Positions 15,793 through 24,291 of a stretch of DNA of 64,000 nt are shown piece after piece. The DNA is from Kineococcus terrestris (GTDB lineage: Bacteria; Actinomycetota; Actinomycetes; Actinomycetales; Kineococcaceae). The stretch is from NCBI RefSeq assembly GCF_041020765.1, contig NZ_JBEUEJ010000002.1. One strand, given 5' to 3'. The position numbers and the translations under genes are program-made. Positions within the stretch are counted from its first letter, which is position 1, and each line of letters opens with the position of its first letter. The notes under the pieces are model-generated. The model saw only the letters and a list, made by a program, of their open reading frames with translations. It was not told where the DNA came from and did not search any database.

Positions 15793-18293
15793 GCGAGCGC
15801 CCCACCGGCGCCGGCCCGGCCGGCGGCTACCGCCCGGCCGTCGTGCCGGTGAGCACCTACCGCTTCCAGGTGCAGCCGGCCTTCACCTTCGACGACGCCG
15901 CCGCGCAGGCCGCGCACCTGCGGCGCCTCGGCGCCTCGCACGCCTACCTGTCGCCCGTGCTGGCGCCCGCGAAGGGCTCCACGCACGGCTACGACGTCGT
16001 CGACCACGCGCGGCTGAACCCCGAGGCGGGCGGCCGCGAGGGCTTCGACCGGCTGGCCGCCGCCCTGCGCGAGCAGGGCCTGGCGGCCGTGGCCGACGTC
16101 GTGCCCAACCACATGGCGGTGCCGACCCCGGCCTCCGACAACGCCCAGCTGTGGTCGGTGCTCAAGGAGGGCCCGCGCTCGCCGTTCGCGCGCTGGTTCG
16201 ACGTCGACTGGTCCGTGCCGGACCGGGCGATCCTCATGGCCGTCCTCGGGCAGCGGATCGGGCAGGTGCTGGCCGCCGGGGAGCTGTCCCTGGACGAGGC
16301 CGAGGTCGGCGGCGCCCGCGAGCGGGTGCTGCGCTACTACGACCACGTCTTCCCCGTGCGCCCGGGCACCGAGGACCTGCCGCTGGCGCAGCTGGTGGAC
16401 CGGCAGTGGTACCGGCTGGCGCACTGGCGGGTGGCCGACGAGGAGCTGAACTACCGGCGCTTCTTCGACGTGGACACGCTCGCGGCGATCCGCGTGGAGG
16501 ACCGCGAGGTCTTCGACGCCTCCCACGCCCTGCTGCTGGAGCTGGTGGGCCGCGGGGACCTGCAGGGCCTGCGCATCGACCACCCGGACGGCCTGGCCGA
16601 CCCCCGCGGCTACCTGCGGTGGCTGGCGGAGGCCACCGCGGGCGCCACCGGCGACGGCAGCGCGTGGGTCGTCGTGGAGAAGATCCTCGAGGGCGACGAG
16701 GCGCTGCCGCGGGACTGGGCGTGCGCCGGCACCACGGGCTACGACGCCCTGCACCGGGTGGGCGGGCTGTTCCTCGACCCGGCCGGCGCCGAGCCGCTGA
16801 CGGAGCAGTACGTGGCGGTCACCGGGGAGACCGGGACCTTCCAGGCCGTCGTCGACCACGCCAAGCGCGAGGTCGTCGAGCACGGCCTGTACGCCGAGGT
16901 GCACCGCCTGGTCGACCTGCTGTCGGGCATCTGCCACGACGACGTCGACCTGCGCGACCACACCCGCCGCGGCCTGCACGAGTGCGTCGTGGAGCTGCTG
17001 GTGGCCTTCCACCAGTACCGCGCCTACGTAGTGCCGGGCGAGCAGGCGCCCGAGGAGGCCGTGCGCGTCGTGGAGGGCGCCGCCGAGCACGCGCGCGCGC
17101 ACCTGCCCGAGGAGCGGCACGACACCCTGGGGGTGGTCGTCGACCTGGCCCTGGGCCGGGCCGGCAGCCCCGAGGACCGGCGGGTGGCCGAGTTCGTCGT
17201 GCGCTTCCAGCAGACCTGCGGCCCGGTGATGGCCAAGGGCATCGAGGACACCGCCTTCTACCGCTGGTTCCGCCTGTCCTCGCTCAACGAGGTGGGCGGT
17301 GACCCGACGCGCTTCGGCACCGCGCCGGAGGAGTTCCACTCCTTCTGCACCGTGCTGGCGCGGGACTGGCCGGCGGCCATGACGACGCTGTCCACGCACG
17401 ACACCAAGCGCAGCGAGGACGTGCGGGCCCGGCTGTCGGTGCTGTCCGAGCGCACCGAGGAGTGGGGCGCGGCCCTGGCGCGCTGGCGCGAGCTGGCCGT
17501 CGAGCACCGCGCCGCCGAGCTGGACGCGCGCACCGAGCTGCTGGTGTGGCAGACGCTCTTCGGCACGTGGGGCGAGGGGCCGATCAACGCCGAGCGGCTG
17601 CTGGGCTACCTGCAGAAGGCGACCCGCGAGGCCAAGGACCACACCACCTGGACGGCGCCGGACGAGGTGTACGAGGCGGCGGTCGAGCGCTTCGCCACCG
17701 GGGTGCTGGGCGACGAGGCGGTCCTGGCGGCCGTGCGGGAGTTCGTCGAGCTCACCGCGGACGCGGCGCGCACGGCCGTGCTGGGGCAGAAGTTCGTGCA
17801 GCTGGCCATGCCGGGCGTGCCGGACGTCTACCAGGGCACCGAGCTGGTCGACCTGTCCCTGGTGGACCCGGACAACCGCCGGCCGGTGGACTACGCCGAG
17901 CGCGAGCGGCGCCTGGCCGCCCTCGACGAGGGCGGTGCGCCGCGCGACCTGCACGACGAGAAGCTGCTGGTGGTTTCGCGCACCCTGCGGGTGCGGCGCG
18001 AGCACGCGGAGCACTTCGTCGGCGAGGGCGCCGACTACTCCCCCGTGCCGACGTCCTCCGGCAACGCCGTGGCCTTCGCGCGCGGTCCCGTCGGCGCGCC
18101 GGCCGCCGTGGCGGTGGCGACCCGGCTGCCGGTGGCGCTGGAGCGCCTGGGCGGGTGGGGCGAGCACACCCTCGCGCTGCCCGCGGGTTCCTGGGTCGAC
18201 GCCTTCACGGGCGCGCGCGTGGACGGCGGGACCGTCCGCGTCGCCGACGTGCTGAGCGCGCTGCCCGTCGCGCTCCTCGTCCGGGCGGGCTGA
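15789..18293 (+). CDS. treY: maltooligosyltrehalose synthase TreY
   Basis: An 834-residue GH13 isomerase that turns the reducing-end alpha-1,4 bond of maltodextrin into an alpha,alpha-1,1 bond, forming maltooligosyltrehalose. STYRFQVQPAFTFDDAA and the block AYLSPVLAPAKGSTHGYDVV are TreY signatures. Catalytic residues are Asp264 in GLRIDHPDGL and Glu297 in VVVEKILEG; a third aspartate lies in STHDTKRSED. The large insertion between the two halves is normal for the family. GTG overlaps the glgX stop. Confidence 0.96.
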   Translation: MSERPTGAGPAGGYRPAVVPVSTYRFQVQPAFTFDDAAAQAAHLRRLGASHAYLSPVLAPAKGSTHGYDVVDHARLNPEAGGREGFDRLAAALREQGLAAVADVVPNHMAVPTPASDNAQLWSVLKEGPRSPFARWFDVDWSVPDRAILMAVLGQRIGQVLAAGELSLDEAEVGGARERVLRYYDHVFPVRPGTEDLPLAQLVDRQWYRLAHWRVADEELNYRRFFDVDTLAAIRVEDREVFDASHALLLELVGRGDLQGLRIDHPDGLADPRGYLRWLAEATAGATGDGSAWVVVEKILEGDEALPRDWACAGTTGYDALHRVGGLFLDPAGAEPLTEQYVAVTGETGTFQAVVDHAKREVVEHGLYAEVHRLVDLLSGICHDDVDLRDHTRRGLHECVVELLVAFHQYRAYVVPGEQAPEEAVRVVEGAAEHARAHLPEERHDTLGVVVDLALGRAGSPEDRRVAEFVVRFQQTCGPVMAKGIEDTAFYRWFRLSSLNEVGGDPTRFGTAPEEFHSFCTVLARDWPAAMTTLSTHDTKRSEDVRARLSVLSERTEEWGAALARWRELAVEHRAAELDARTELLVWQTLFGTWGEGPINAERLLGYLQKATREAKDHTTWTAPDEVYEAAVERFATGVLGDEAVLAAVREFVELTADAARTAVLGQKFVQLAMPGVPDVYQGTELVDLSLVDPDNRRPVDYAERERRLAALDEGGAPRDLHDEKLLVVSRTLRVRREHAEHFVGEGADYSPVPTSSGNAVAFARGPVGAPAAVAVATRLPVALERLGGWGEHTLALPAGSWVDAFTGARVDGGTVRVADVLSALPVALLVRAG

Positions 18294-18306
18294 CCCGCCG
18301 CCGTCC

Positions 18307-18367
18307 GACTCCTGGCGCGTTCCCCACCCTCCCCGCCGCGGGAGGGGTGGTGGACGCGCCAGGAGTC
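18307..18367 (+). terminator. long hairpin between treY and treZ
   Basis: A perfect 14-bp outer stem (18307-18320 with 18354-18367) encloses a C-rich/G-rich inner stem with one bulge, giving about 24 base pairs. It starts 14 bases after the treY stop. Its 3' arm contains the AGGAG (18361-18365) that would be the ribosome site for the treZ ATG at 18373. It can act as terminator or as a switch on treZ translation. Confidence 0.7.
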
Positions 18368-18372
18368 GTCGC

Positions 18373-20133
18373 ATGGGCCAGGGTGGGGGCATGCAGTTCG
18401 GGGTGTGGGCGCCGCAGGCGCAGCAGGTGGACGTCGTCGTGGACGGCGGGTCGGTCGCGATGGAGCGCAGCGGGTCGCCGCGCGAGGGCTGGTGGACCGC
18501 GCAGGTGGACGGCGCCGGTCACGGCACGCGCTACGCGTTCCGCCTCGACGGCGGGGACGAGCGGCCCGACCCGCGCAGCGGGTGGCAGCCGGACGGGGTG
18601 CACGGGGCCAGCGCCGTGGTCGACCCGGCCACGTTCCGCTGGAGCGACGGCGGCTGGGCCGGCCGCGACGCGCGCGGCGCGGTGTTCTACGAGCTGCACG
18701 TCGGCACGTTCACCCCCGAGGGCACGTTCGCCGCGGCGGCGGGGAAGCTCGACCACCTCGTCGACCTCGGCGTCGACGTCGTCGAGGTGCTGCCGGTGTC
18801 CTCCTGGGACGGGGAGCACAACTGGGGCTACGACGGCGTCGCCCCGTACGCCGTGCACCACGCCTACGGCGGTCCGGAGGCGTTCGCGGCGTTCGTCGAC
18901 GCCTGCCACGCGCGCGGCCTCGCGGTCGCCCTCGACTGCGTCTACAACCACCTGGGCCCCAGCGGGAACTACCTGGCCGAGTTCGGTCCCTACTTCACCG
19001 ACAAGCACGAGACGCCGTGGGGCGCAGCGGTGAACCTCGACGACACCGGCTCGGTGGAGGTGCGCCGCTGGATCGTCGACAACGCGCTGCGCTGGTTCCG
19101 CGACTTCCACGTCGACGCGCTGCGCCTGGACGCCGTGCACGCCCTCGTCGACGACTCCGACGTGCACGTGCTGGCGCAGCTGGCCGACGAGACGGCCGCC
19201 CTCTCGCGCGAGCTGGGCCGGCCGCTGTCGCTGGTCGCCGAGAGCGACCTCAACGACGCCGTCATGGTCACCCCGACCGAGCGGGGCGGGTTCGGGATGA
19301 CGGCACAGTGGGACGACGACGTCCACCACGCGCTGCACGCCTGGCTGACCGGTGAGCGGCAGGGCTACTACGGCGACTTCGGCTCCCCCGAGGTGCTGAA
19401 GACGACGTTCGAGGAGGCGTTCTTCCACGCCGGGCGGTTCTCCACGTTCCGCGGCGAGGTGTGGGGGAAGGCCGTGGACCGCGACACCGTGCGCGGCGGG
19501 GCGTTCCTGGGGTACGTGCAGACCCACGACCAGGTCGGCAACCGCGCCACCGGCGAGCGGATCGGGCACCTGCTGAGCGAGGCGCGGCTGGCCGCAGGCG
19601 CCGCCCTGTACCTGCTGGGGCCGTTCACCCCCATGCTGTTCATGGGCGAGGAGTGGAACGCCTCCACGCCGTGGCAGTTCTTCACCTCCTTCCCCGATCC
19701 CGAGCTCGGCCGCGCCGTCAGCGAGGGCCGCCGCTCGGAGTTCGGCGACCACGGCTGGGACGCCGAGGACGTGCCCGACCCGCAGGACCCGGCCACCCGC
19801 GAGCGCTCGGTGCTGCGCTGGGACGAGGTCGGCGAGGAGTCCCACGCCCGCGTGCTCGACTGGTACCGGCGGCTGATCGCGCTGCGCCGCGCCGAGCCGG
19901 ACCTGCGCGACGACGACCTGCGGGCGGTGCGCGTGGACGTGGTCGGCAACGCGCTCGTGCTGCACCGCGGCTCCTTCCGCGTCGTCGTCGCCCTCGGCGG
20001 CGGGGCCGACGTGCCCGTGGGCGGGGCGCCCGTGCAGGTCGTGGCCGCCCACCCGGCCTCCCCCGCGCCGGAGCTGCTCGGCGAGGGCGTGCGGCTGACC
20101 GGTGAGGGCGTCGCCGTGGTCCGCGTCGCGTGA
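18373..20133 (+). CDS. treZ: maltooligosyltrehalose trehalohydrolase TreZ
   Basis: A 586-residue GH13 enzyme that releases free trehalose from maltooligosyltrehalose. An N-terminal CBM48-like domain (FGVWAPQAQQVDVVV) precedes the barrel. Catalytic residues are Asp253 (LRLDAVHAL), Glu290 (VAESDLND) and the Asp of QTHDQVGNR. ATG 18373 has AGGAG seven bases upstream, but that site lies in a hairpin arm; ATG 18391 (protein starting MQFGVWAP) is equally plausible. With treY it forms the TreYZ route to trehalose, a stress protectant. Confidence 0.95.
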   Translation: MGQGGGMQFGVWAPQAQQVDVVVDGGSVAMERSGSPREGWWTAQVDGAGHGTRYAFRLDGGDERPDPRSGWQPDGVHGASAVVDPATFRWSDGGWAGRDARGAVFYELHVGTFTPEGTFAAAAGKLDHLVDLGVDVVEVLPVSSWDGEHNWGYDGVAPYAVHHAYGGPEAFAAFVDACHARGLAVALDCVYNHLGPSGNYLAEFGPYFTDKHETPWGAAVNLDDTGSVEVRRWIVDNALRWFRDFHVDALRLDAVHALVDDSDVHVLAQLADETAALSRELGRPLSLVAESDLNDAVMVTPTERGGFGMTAQWDDDVHHALHAWLTGERQGYYGDFGSPEVLKTTFEEAFFHAGRFSTFRGEVWGKAVDRDTVRGGAFLGYVQTHDQVGNRATGERIGHLLSEARLAAGAALYLLGPFTPMLFMGEEWNASTPWQFFTSFPDPELGRAVSEGRRSEFGDHGWDAEDVPDPQDPATRERSVLRWDEVGEESHARVLDWYRRLIALRRAEPDLRDDDLRAVRVDVVGNALVLHRGSFRVVVALGGGADVPVGGAPVQVVAAHPASPAPELLGEGVRLTGEGVAVVRVA

Positions 20134-20837
20134 GCGCGGACGGCGCGGGACCGGGCGGGGCGGGACCGGGCGGGGCGGGACCGGGCGGGGCGCTCGCGCC
20201 GGCGGAGGCCGTGCGCCGGGCCGCGGTGCGGATCGCGGCGCTGGCCCAGGACGGGCTGGCCTACTCCGTCGGCGACCCGGCCCGCGACTACGACACCGCC
20301 CGCTACCGGCAGCTGCAGGACGTCTCGGTGCAGCTGCTGGCCGCGGTGTCGGGGGCCGACGAGGACGCCCTGCGCACCGACCTGGGCGGGGACACCGGGT
20401 ACGCGACGCCCAAGGTCGACGTGCGGGTGGGTGTGCTGGACGCCGCCGAGCGGTTCCTGCTGCTGCGCGAGCGCAGCGACGGGCGGTGGTCGCTGCCCGG
20501 CGGGTGGGTGGACCCGGGCGACCGGCCCGGCGAGGCCGCCGCGCGCGAGGCGCTCGAGGAGACCGGCTACCCCGTCGAGCCGGTCAAGCTCGTCGCGGTC
20601 TGGGAGCGCGACGTGCGCGGCAAGCAGCCACCGCTGCCGGTGGCGGTCTTCCACCTGTTCTTCCTCGGGCGCGTGGTGGGTGAGCCGGTGGCGCCGCAGG
20701 ACCTGGAGACCCTCGAGGTCGGCTGGTTCGGCCTGGAGGAGCTGCCGGAGCTGTCCGGCGCGCGCGTGGTCCGCGCGGAGCTGGAGCGGCTGCTGGCCCA
20801 CCACCGCGACCCCGCCCTGCCCACCGAGTGGGACTGA
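20130..20837 (+). CDS. Nudix hydrolase with N-terminal Nudix_N domain
   Basis: A 235-residue protein. Residues 25-95 resemble the Nudix-hydrolase N-terminal domain seen in enzymes for X-linked nucleoside diphosphates and ADP-sugars (RIAALAQDGLAYSVGDPARD); about 95-225 is the Nudix domain. The box GGWVDPGDRPGEAAAREALE keeps REALEETGY, but the first metal-site Glu is Asp. The N-terminus contains three GPGGA repeats. GTG overlaps the treZ stop (GTGA), so it is coupled to trehalose synthesis; a nucleotide-sugar substrate is possible but unproven. Confidence 0.85.
   Translation: MSADGAGPGGAGPGGAGPGGALAPAEAVRRAAVRIAALAQDGLAYSVGDPARDYDTARYRQLQDVSVQLLAAVSGADEDALRTDLGGDTGYATPKVDVRVGVLDAAERFLLLRERSDGRWSLPGGWVDPGDRPGEAAAREALEETGYPVEPVKLVAVWERDVRGKQPPLPVAVFHLFFLGRVVGEPVAPQDLETLEVGWFGLEELPELSGARVVRAELERLLAHHRDPALPTEWD
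20146..20190. repeat. 15-bp tandem repeat coding GPGGA
   Basis: Three perfect copies of cgggaccgggcgggg encode Gly-Pro-Gly-Gly-Ala repeats at the N-terminus of the Nudix protein, just after the coupled start codon. Confidence 0.95.
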
Positions 20838-20855
20838 CCCACCGAGCGGGACTGA
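20820..20855. repeat. 18-bp tandem duplication over a stop codon
   Basis: cccaccgagtgggactga is followed at once by a copy with one change (gagc for gagt). The unit spans the last five codons and the stop of the Nudix gene, so a second C-terminus plus stop lies unused downstream. Confidence 0.9.
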
Positions 20856-20880
20856 CGGGCTCGGCGGTGGACGCGCGCCC

Positions 20881-21954
20881 TCAGGCCAGCGCCGCGCCCT
20901 CGCGGGCCAGCGCCGACAGGCGGGAGACCGCGCGCAGGTACTTCTTGCGGTAGCCGCCCTGGAGCAGCTCGTCGGTGAACACCTGGTCGAACGGCACTCC
21001 GGAGGCGGCCACGGGCACCTCCCGGTCGTAGAGCCGGTCGGCGAGGACCACCAGGCGCAGCCCCACCATCTGGTCGGAGACGGTGCGCACCCCGCGCAGG
21101 CACACGGTGCCCGTGCCGTCGACCATCGCCCCGTACCGGCTGGGGTGGACGTCGGCCAGGTGGGCCAGCAGCGCGTCGAAGTCGTCGAGGGTGGCGCCCT
21201 CGCGCCCGGCCGCCACGCGCTCCACGTCGGCGTCCTCCAGCGGCCGCGGCGCCGACGGCGAGCCGCGGTGGCGGTAGTCCTCCCCGTCGACGCGCACGAC
21301 GTCGAAGCGCCCGGCCAGGGCCTGGATCTCGCGCTGGAAGTCCTGCGCGGCGAAGCGGCCCTCGCCCAGCGAGCCGGGCAGCGTGTTGGAGGTGGCGGCC
21401 AGCTTCACGTCGCGGTCGACCAGCTCGCGCATGAGCCGGGACATGAGGACGGTGTCGCCGGGGTCGTCGAGCTCGAACTCGTCGATGCAGACGAGGTCGT
21501 GGTGGGCCAGCGCCTCCACGGCCGGCAGGAACCCCAGCGCGCCGACGAGGTTGGTGTACTCCACGAAGGTGCCGTAGGCCGCCGAGCGCCCGCCGTCGGT
21601 GACGACCTGGTGGTACAGCGAGGCCAGCAGGTGGGTCTTGCCGACGCCGAAGCCGCCGTCGAGGTAGGTGCCGGGGGCGCGCTCGTCGGTGCGCTTGCGG
21701 CGGAACAGCCCCGCCAGCCCGCCGCCCCCGGAGCCGGACCCGCCCGCGACGCGCTCGCCGAAGACGCTCATCCGCTGCACGGCCTCGGCCTGGCTGGGCT
21801 GGTCGGGCGCGGGCACGTAGGTGGAGAAGCGCACGTCGGCGAAGCGCGGCGGCGGCACCAGCTCGGCGACCAGCTGCCCGGGGGGCACCCGCGGGGAGCG
21901 CTCCACCAGGGCCGGGCGGGTCTGGTGCTGCTCCTGCTGCTCCGGGCTGCTCAC
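20881..21954 (-). CDS. zapE: ZapE/AFG1-like ATPase
   Basis: A 357-residue P-loop ATPase of the AFG1/ZapE family. The Walker A is GGFGVGKTH and Walker B is LVCIDEFEL, with sensor AATSNTLP and the C-terminal FDQVFTDELLQGGYRKKYLRA block. In E. coli ZapE acts on the Z-ring under stress, and yeast Afg1 helps turn over mitochondrial proteins; the role in actinobacteria is not settled. GTG at 21954 avoids a long Gly/Pro-rich lead. It is divergent from sseA across about 215 bases. Confidence 0.9.
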   Translation of the reverse strand: MSSPEQQEQHQTRPALVERSPRVPPGQLVAELVPPPRFADVRFSTYVPAPDQPSQAEAVQRMSVFGERVAGGSGSGGGGLAGLFRRKRTDERAPGTYLDGGFGVGKTHLLASLYHQVVTDGGRSAAYGTFVEYTNLVGALGFLPAVEALAHHDLVCIDEFELDDPGDTVLMSRLMRELVDRDVKLAATSNTLPGSLGEGRFAAQDFQREIQALAGRFDVVRVDGEDYRHRGSPSAPRPLEDADVERVAAGREGATLDDFDALLAHLADVHPSRYGAMVDGTGTVCLRGVRTVSDQMVGLRLVVLADRLYDREVPVAASGVPFDQVFTDELLQGGYRKKYLRAVSRLSALAREGAALA

Positions 21955-22169
21955 CGCGCCAGCGTAGTGAGGACGGGCGGACGCGCCCGTCCGGGCGGGT
22001 GAGGGGCCCGGCGCGGGCCCCGGGCCGCGCACCCGCCTCTGGCAGGATCGCCGCGGGAACGTCCGGCGCGCCCGCGGCGTTGCCGCTGGACGAGTCCGCG
22101 AGCACCCGCGAGCCCAGGACCCGAGGACCCGCGACGCACCCCGCCGCCCGGCGGAGAGCTGGAGGAACC

Positions 22170-23069
22170 GTGCCCCTGCCCCACGACAGCGACCCGAAGC
22201 TGGCCGAGTACGCGCACCCGGAGAAGCTCGTCACGACGGCCTGGCTGGCCGAGCACCTGGGCGCGGAGGGCCTGGTGGTCGTCGAGAGCGACGAGGACGT
22301 GCTGCTGTGGGACACCGGCCACGTCCCCGGGTCGGTCAAGGTGGACTGGCACACCGAGCTCAACGACCCCGTGACGCGCGACTACGTCGACGGCGAGGCC
22401 TTCGCGGCGCTCATGCGCCGCAAGGGGATCTCCCGCGACGACACCGTCGTGATCTACGGCGACAAGAACAACTGGTGGGCCGCGTACGCGCTGTGGGTGT
22501 TCACCCTGTTCGGCCACCCCGACGTGCGGCTGCTGGACGGCGGGCGCGCCAAGTGGGTCGCCGAGGGCCGCGCGATGACGACGGAGGCCCCTGAGCCCAC
22601 CCCCGCGGAGTACCCGGTCGTGGAGCGCTCCGACACCGCCGTGCGCGCGTTCAAGGAGGACGTCCTCGCGCACCTGGGCGGGCGGATGGTCGACGTGCGC
22701 TCCCCGCAGGAGTACACCGGTGAGCGCACCCACATGCCCGACTACCCGGAGGAGGGCACCGTGCGCGGCGGGCACATCCCCGGCGCGGACAGCGTGCCGT
22801 GGGCGCGCGCGGCCGCCGAGGACGGCACCTTCAAGCCGCGCGCGGAGCTGGAGGAGGTCTACCAGCGGGAGAAGGGCCTGGCGCCCGGCGACGACGTCAT
22901 CGCCTACTGCCGCATCGGCGAGCGCTCCAGCCACACCTGGTTCGTGCTCACGCACCTGCTGGGCTTCGAGAAGGTGCGCAACTACGACGGCTCGTGGACC
23001 GAGTGGGGCAACTCCGTGCGGGTGCCGATCGTCCAGGGCCCGGAGAAGGGCGAGGTGCGGGCGCGGTGA
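22170..23069 (+). CDS. sseA: thiosulfate sulfurtransferase (rhodanese) SseA
   Basis: A 299-residue tandem-rhodanese protein. The N-terminal inactive repeat (about 20-140) has WDTGHVPGSVKVDWHTEL. The C-terminal repeat has the active-site cysteine in YCRIGERS, a CRIGER loop that is common in actinobacterial SseA. It moves sulfane sulfur to thiophilic acceptors. GTG at 22170 has GGAGGA immediately upstream. It is coupled by GTGA to a SufE-like gene, the same pair as found in mycobacteria, suggesting joint sulfur transfer. Confidence 0.93.
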   Translation: MPLPHDSDPKLAEYAHPEKLVTTAWLAEHLGAEGLVVVESDEDVLLWDTGHVPGSVKVDWHTELNDPVTRDYVDGEAFAALMRRKGISRDDTVVIYGDKNNWWAAYALWVFTLFGHPDVRLLDGGRAKWVAEGRAMTTEAPEPTPAEYPVVERSDTAVRAFKEDVLAHLGGRMVDVRSPQEYTGERTHMPDYPEEGTVRGGHIPGADSVPWARAAAEDGTFKPRAELEEVYQREKGLAPGDDVIAYCRIGERSSHTWFVLTHLLGFEKVRNYDGSWTEWGNSVRVPIVQGPEKGEVRAR

Positions 23070-23524
23070 GCGAGGACCCCTTCGGCCTCACGGCGGGCCT
23101 GCCGCCCGCCCTGGCCGACATCGTCGAGGACTTCCAGGCGCTGCCCGAGCGCGAGCGCCTGCAGCTGCTGCTGGAGTTCAGCCAGGGGCTGCCGGAGCTG
23201 CCGGCGCACCTGCAGGGGCACCCGGAGCTCATGGAGCGCGTCGACGAGTGCCAGTCGCCCGTCTTCATCTCCGTGGAGGTGGACCGCGAGGGCCGCGCCC
23301 ACCTGCACGTGTCCGCGCCGCCGGAGGCGCCCACCACCCGCGGGTTCGCCGGGGTGCTGCGCGAGGGCCTGGAGGGCCTGCCGGCCGCCGAGGTCCTCGA
23401 GCTGCCGGCCGACGTGTGCTCGCGCCTGGGCCTGGAGAGGGCCGTCAGCCCGCTGCGCATGCGCGGCATGACGGGGATGCTCGCCCGCGTCAAGCGCCAG
23501 GTCCGGGTGGCCCTGGCCGCCTGA
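23066..23524 (+). CDS. SufE-family sulfur acceptor
   Basis: A 152-residue SufE/YgdK-like protein. The sulfur-accepting cysteine is in MERVDECQSPVFI, which matches the family pattern V-x2-C-Q-S-x-V, and the C-terminal SPLRMRGMTGMLARVK is typical. SufE accepts persulfide from a cysteine desulfurase; here coupling to sseA suggests exchange with the rhodanese. The GTG start overlaps the sseA stop by four bases. Confidence 0.9.
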   Translation: MSEDPFGLTAGLPPALADIVEDFQALPERERLQLLLEFSQGLPELPAHLQGHPELMERVDECQSPVFISVEVDREGRAHLHVSAPPEAPTTRGFAGVLREGLEGLPAAEVLELPADVCSRLGLERAVSPLRMRGMTGMLARVKRQVRVALAA

Positions 23525-23640
23525 GCCGCCGCCCACGCCGCCACCCGCGCGGCCGCCGCCCGGCGGCCCCGCCCGTCCCGGTCCCCGTCCTGCGCAGCGG
23601 CGGGTGCATCCGGACCCGTCCCGCGAGGAGAAGAACGCAC

Positions 23641-24291
23641 GTGACCGACATCCAGGAGTCCAGCGACGTGGCCCTGGCACCGCAGCACCCGGCCCTGCCC
23701 GTCGTCCGGGTGGCCGAGACGCGGCTGCCCACGGCCCACGGCACCTTCCGCGCGGTGGCCTACCGCCAGGCCGACGGCGTGGAGCACCTCGCGCTCGTCA
23801 CCGGTGACCTCGGCGACGGCCGCGACGTGCTCGTGCGCCTGCACTCGGAGTGCCTGACCGGGGACGCGCTGGGGTCGCTGCGCTGCGACTGCGGCCCGCA
23901 GCTGCAGGCGGCGCTGGAGGCGATCACCGCGGAGGGCCGCGGCGTCGTCGTCTACCTGCGCGGGCAGGAGGGCCGCGGCATCGGCCTGGCCGAGAAGATC
24001 GCCGCCTACGCGCTGCAGGAGCGCGGCCGCGACACCGTCGAGGCCAACCTCGACCTCGGGCACCCCGTGGACTCGCGCGACTACACCGGCGCCGCGGCCG
24101 TGCTCGCCGACCTGGGCGTGCACGACGTGGAGCTCATGACGCACAACCCGGTCAAGGTGGAGGCGCTGCGCGCGCACGGCGTGCCCGTCCTGCGCAGGCG
24201 CGACCTGCCGGTGGCCCAGACCCTGGACAACGTGCGCTACCTGCGCACCAAGCGCGACCGGATGGGTCACCGCCTGCCGGGAGTGTCGTGA
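23641..24291 (+). CDS. ribA: GTP cyclohydrolase II (RibA), stand-alone
   Basis: A 216-residue zinc enzyme that opens GTP, releasing formate and pyrophosphate. Zinc cysteines are Cys71, Cys82 and Cys84 (SECLTG, RCDCG). The loop LRGQEGRGIGL and Tyr123 (AAYALQ) are present; Tyr here marks the full riboflavin-type reaction, whereas a Streptomyces homologue with Met instead stops at the formyl intermediate (from memory). There is no RibB domain. It begins an operon with a RibD-reductase-like gene and faces the PTPS-type cluster, so the product may not be riboflavin. Confidence 0.93.
   Translation: MTDIQESSDVALAPQHPALPVVRVAETRLPTAHGTFRAVAYRQADGVEHLALVTGDLGDGRDVLVRLHSECLTGDALGSLRCDCGPQLQAALEAITAEGRGVVVYLRGQEGRGIGLAEKIAAYALQERGRDTVEANLDLGHPVDSRDYTGAAAVLADLGVHDVELMTHNPVKVEALRAHGVPVLRRRDLPVAQTLDNVRYLRTKRDRMGHRLPGVS

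Noticed and set aside
15255..18392. Minus-strand open frame of 1045 codons
   Set aside because: It is antisense to glgX and treY, whose catalytic motifs are intact; amino-acid mix typical of GC shadow.
23525..23640. FMN riboswitch before ribA
   Set aside because: I see no RFN conserved blocks in the 116-base leader; only GC-rich sequence.
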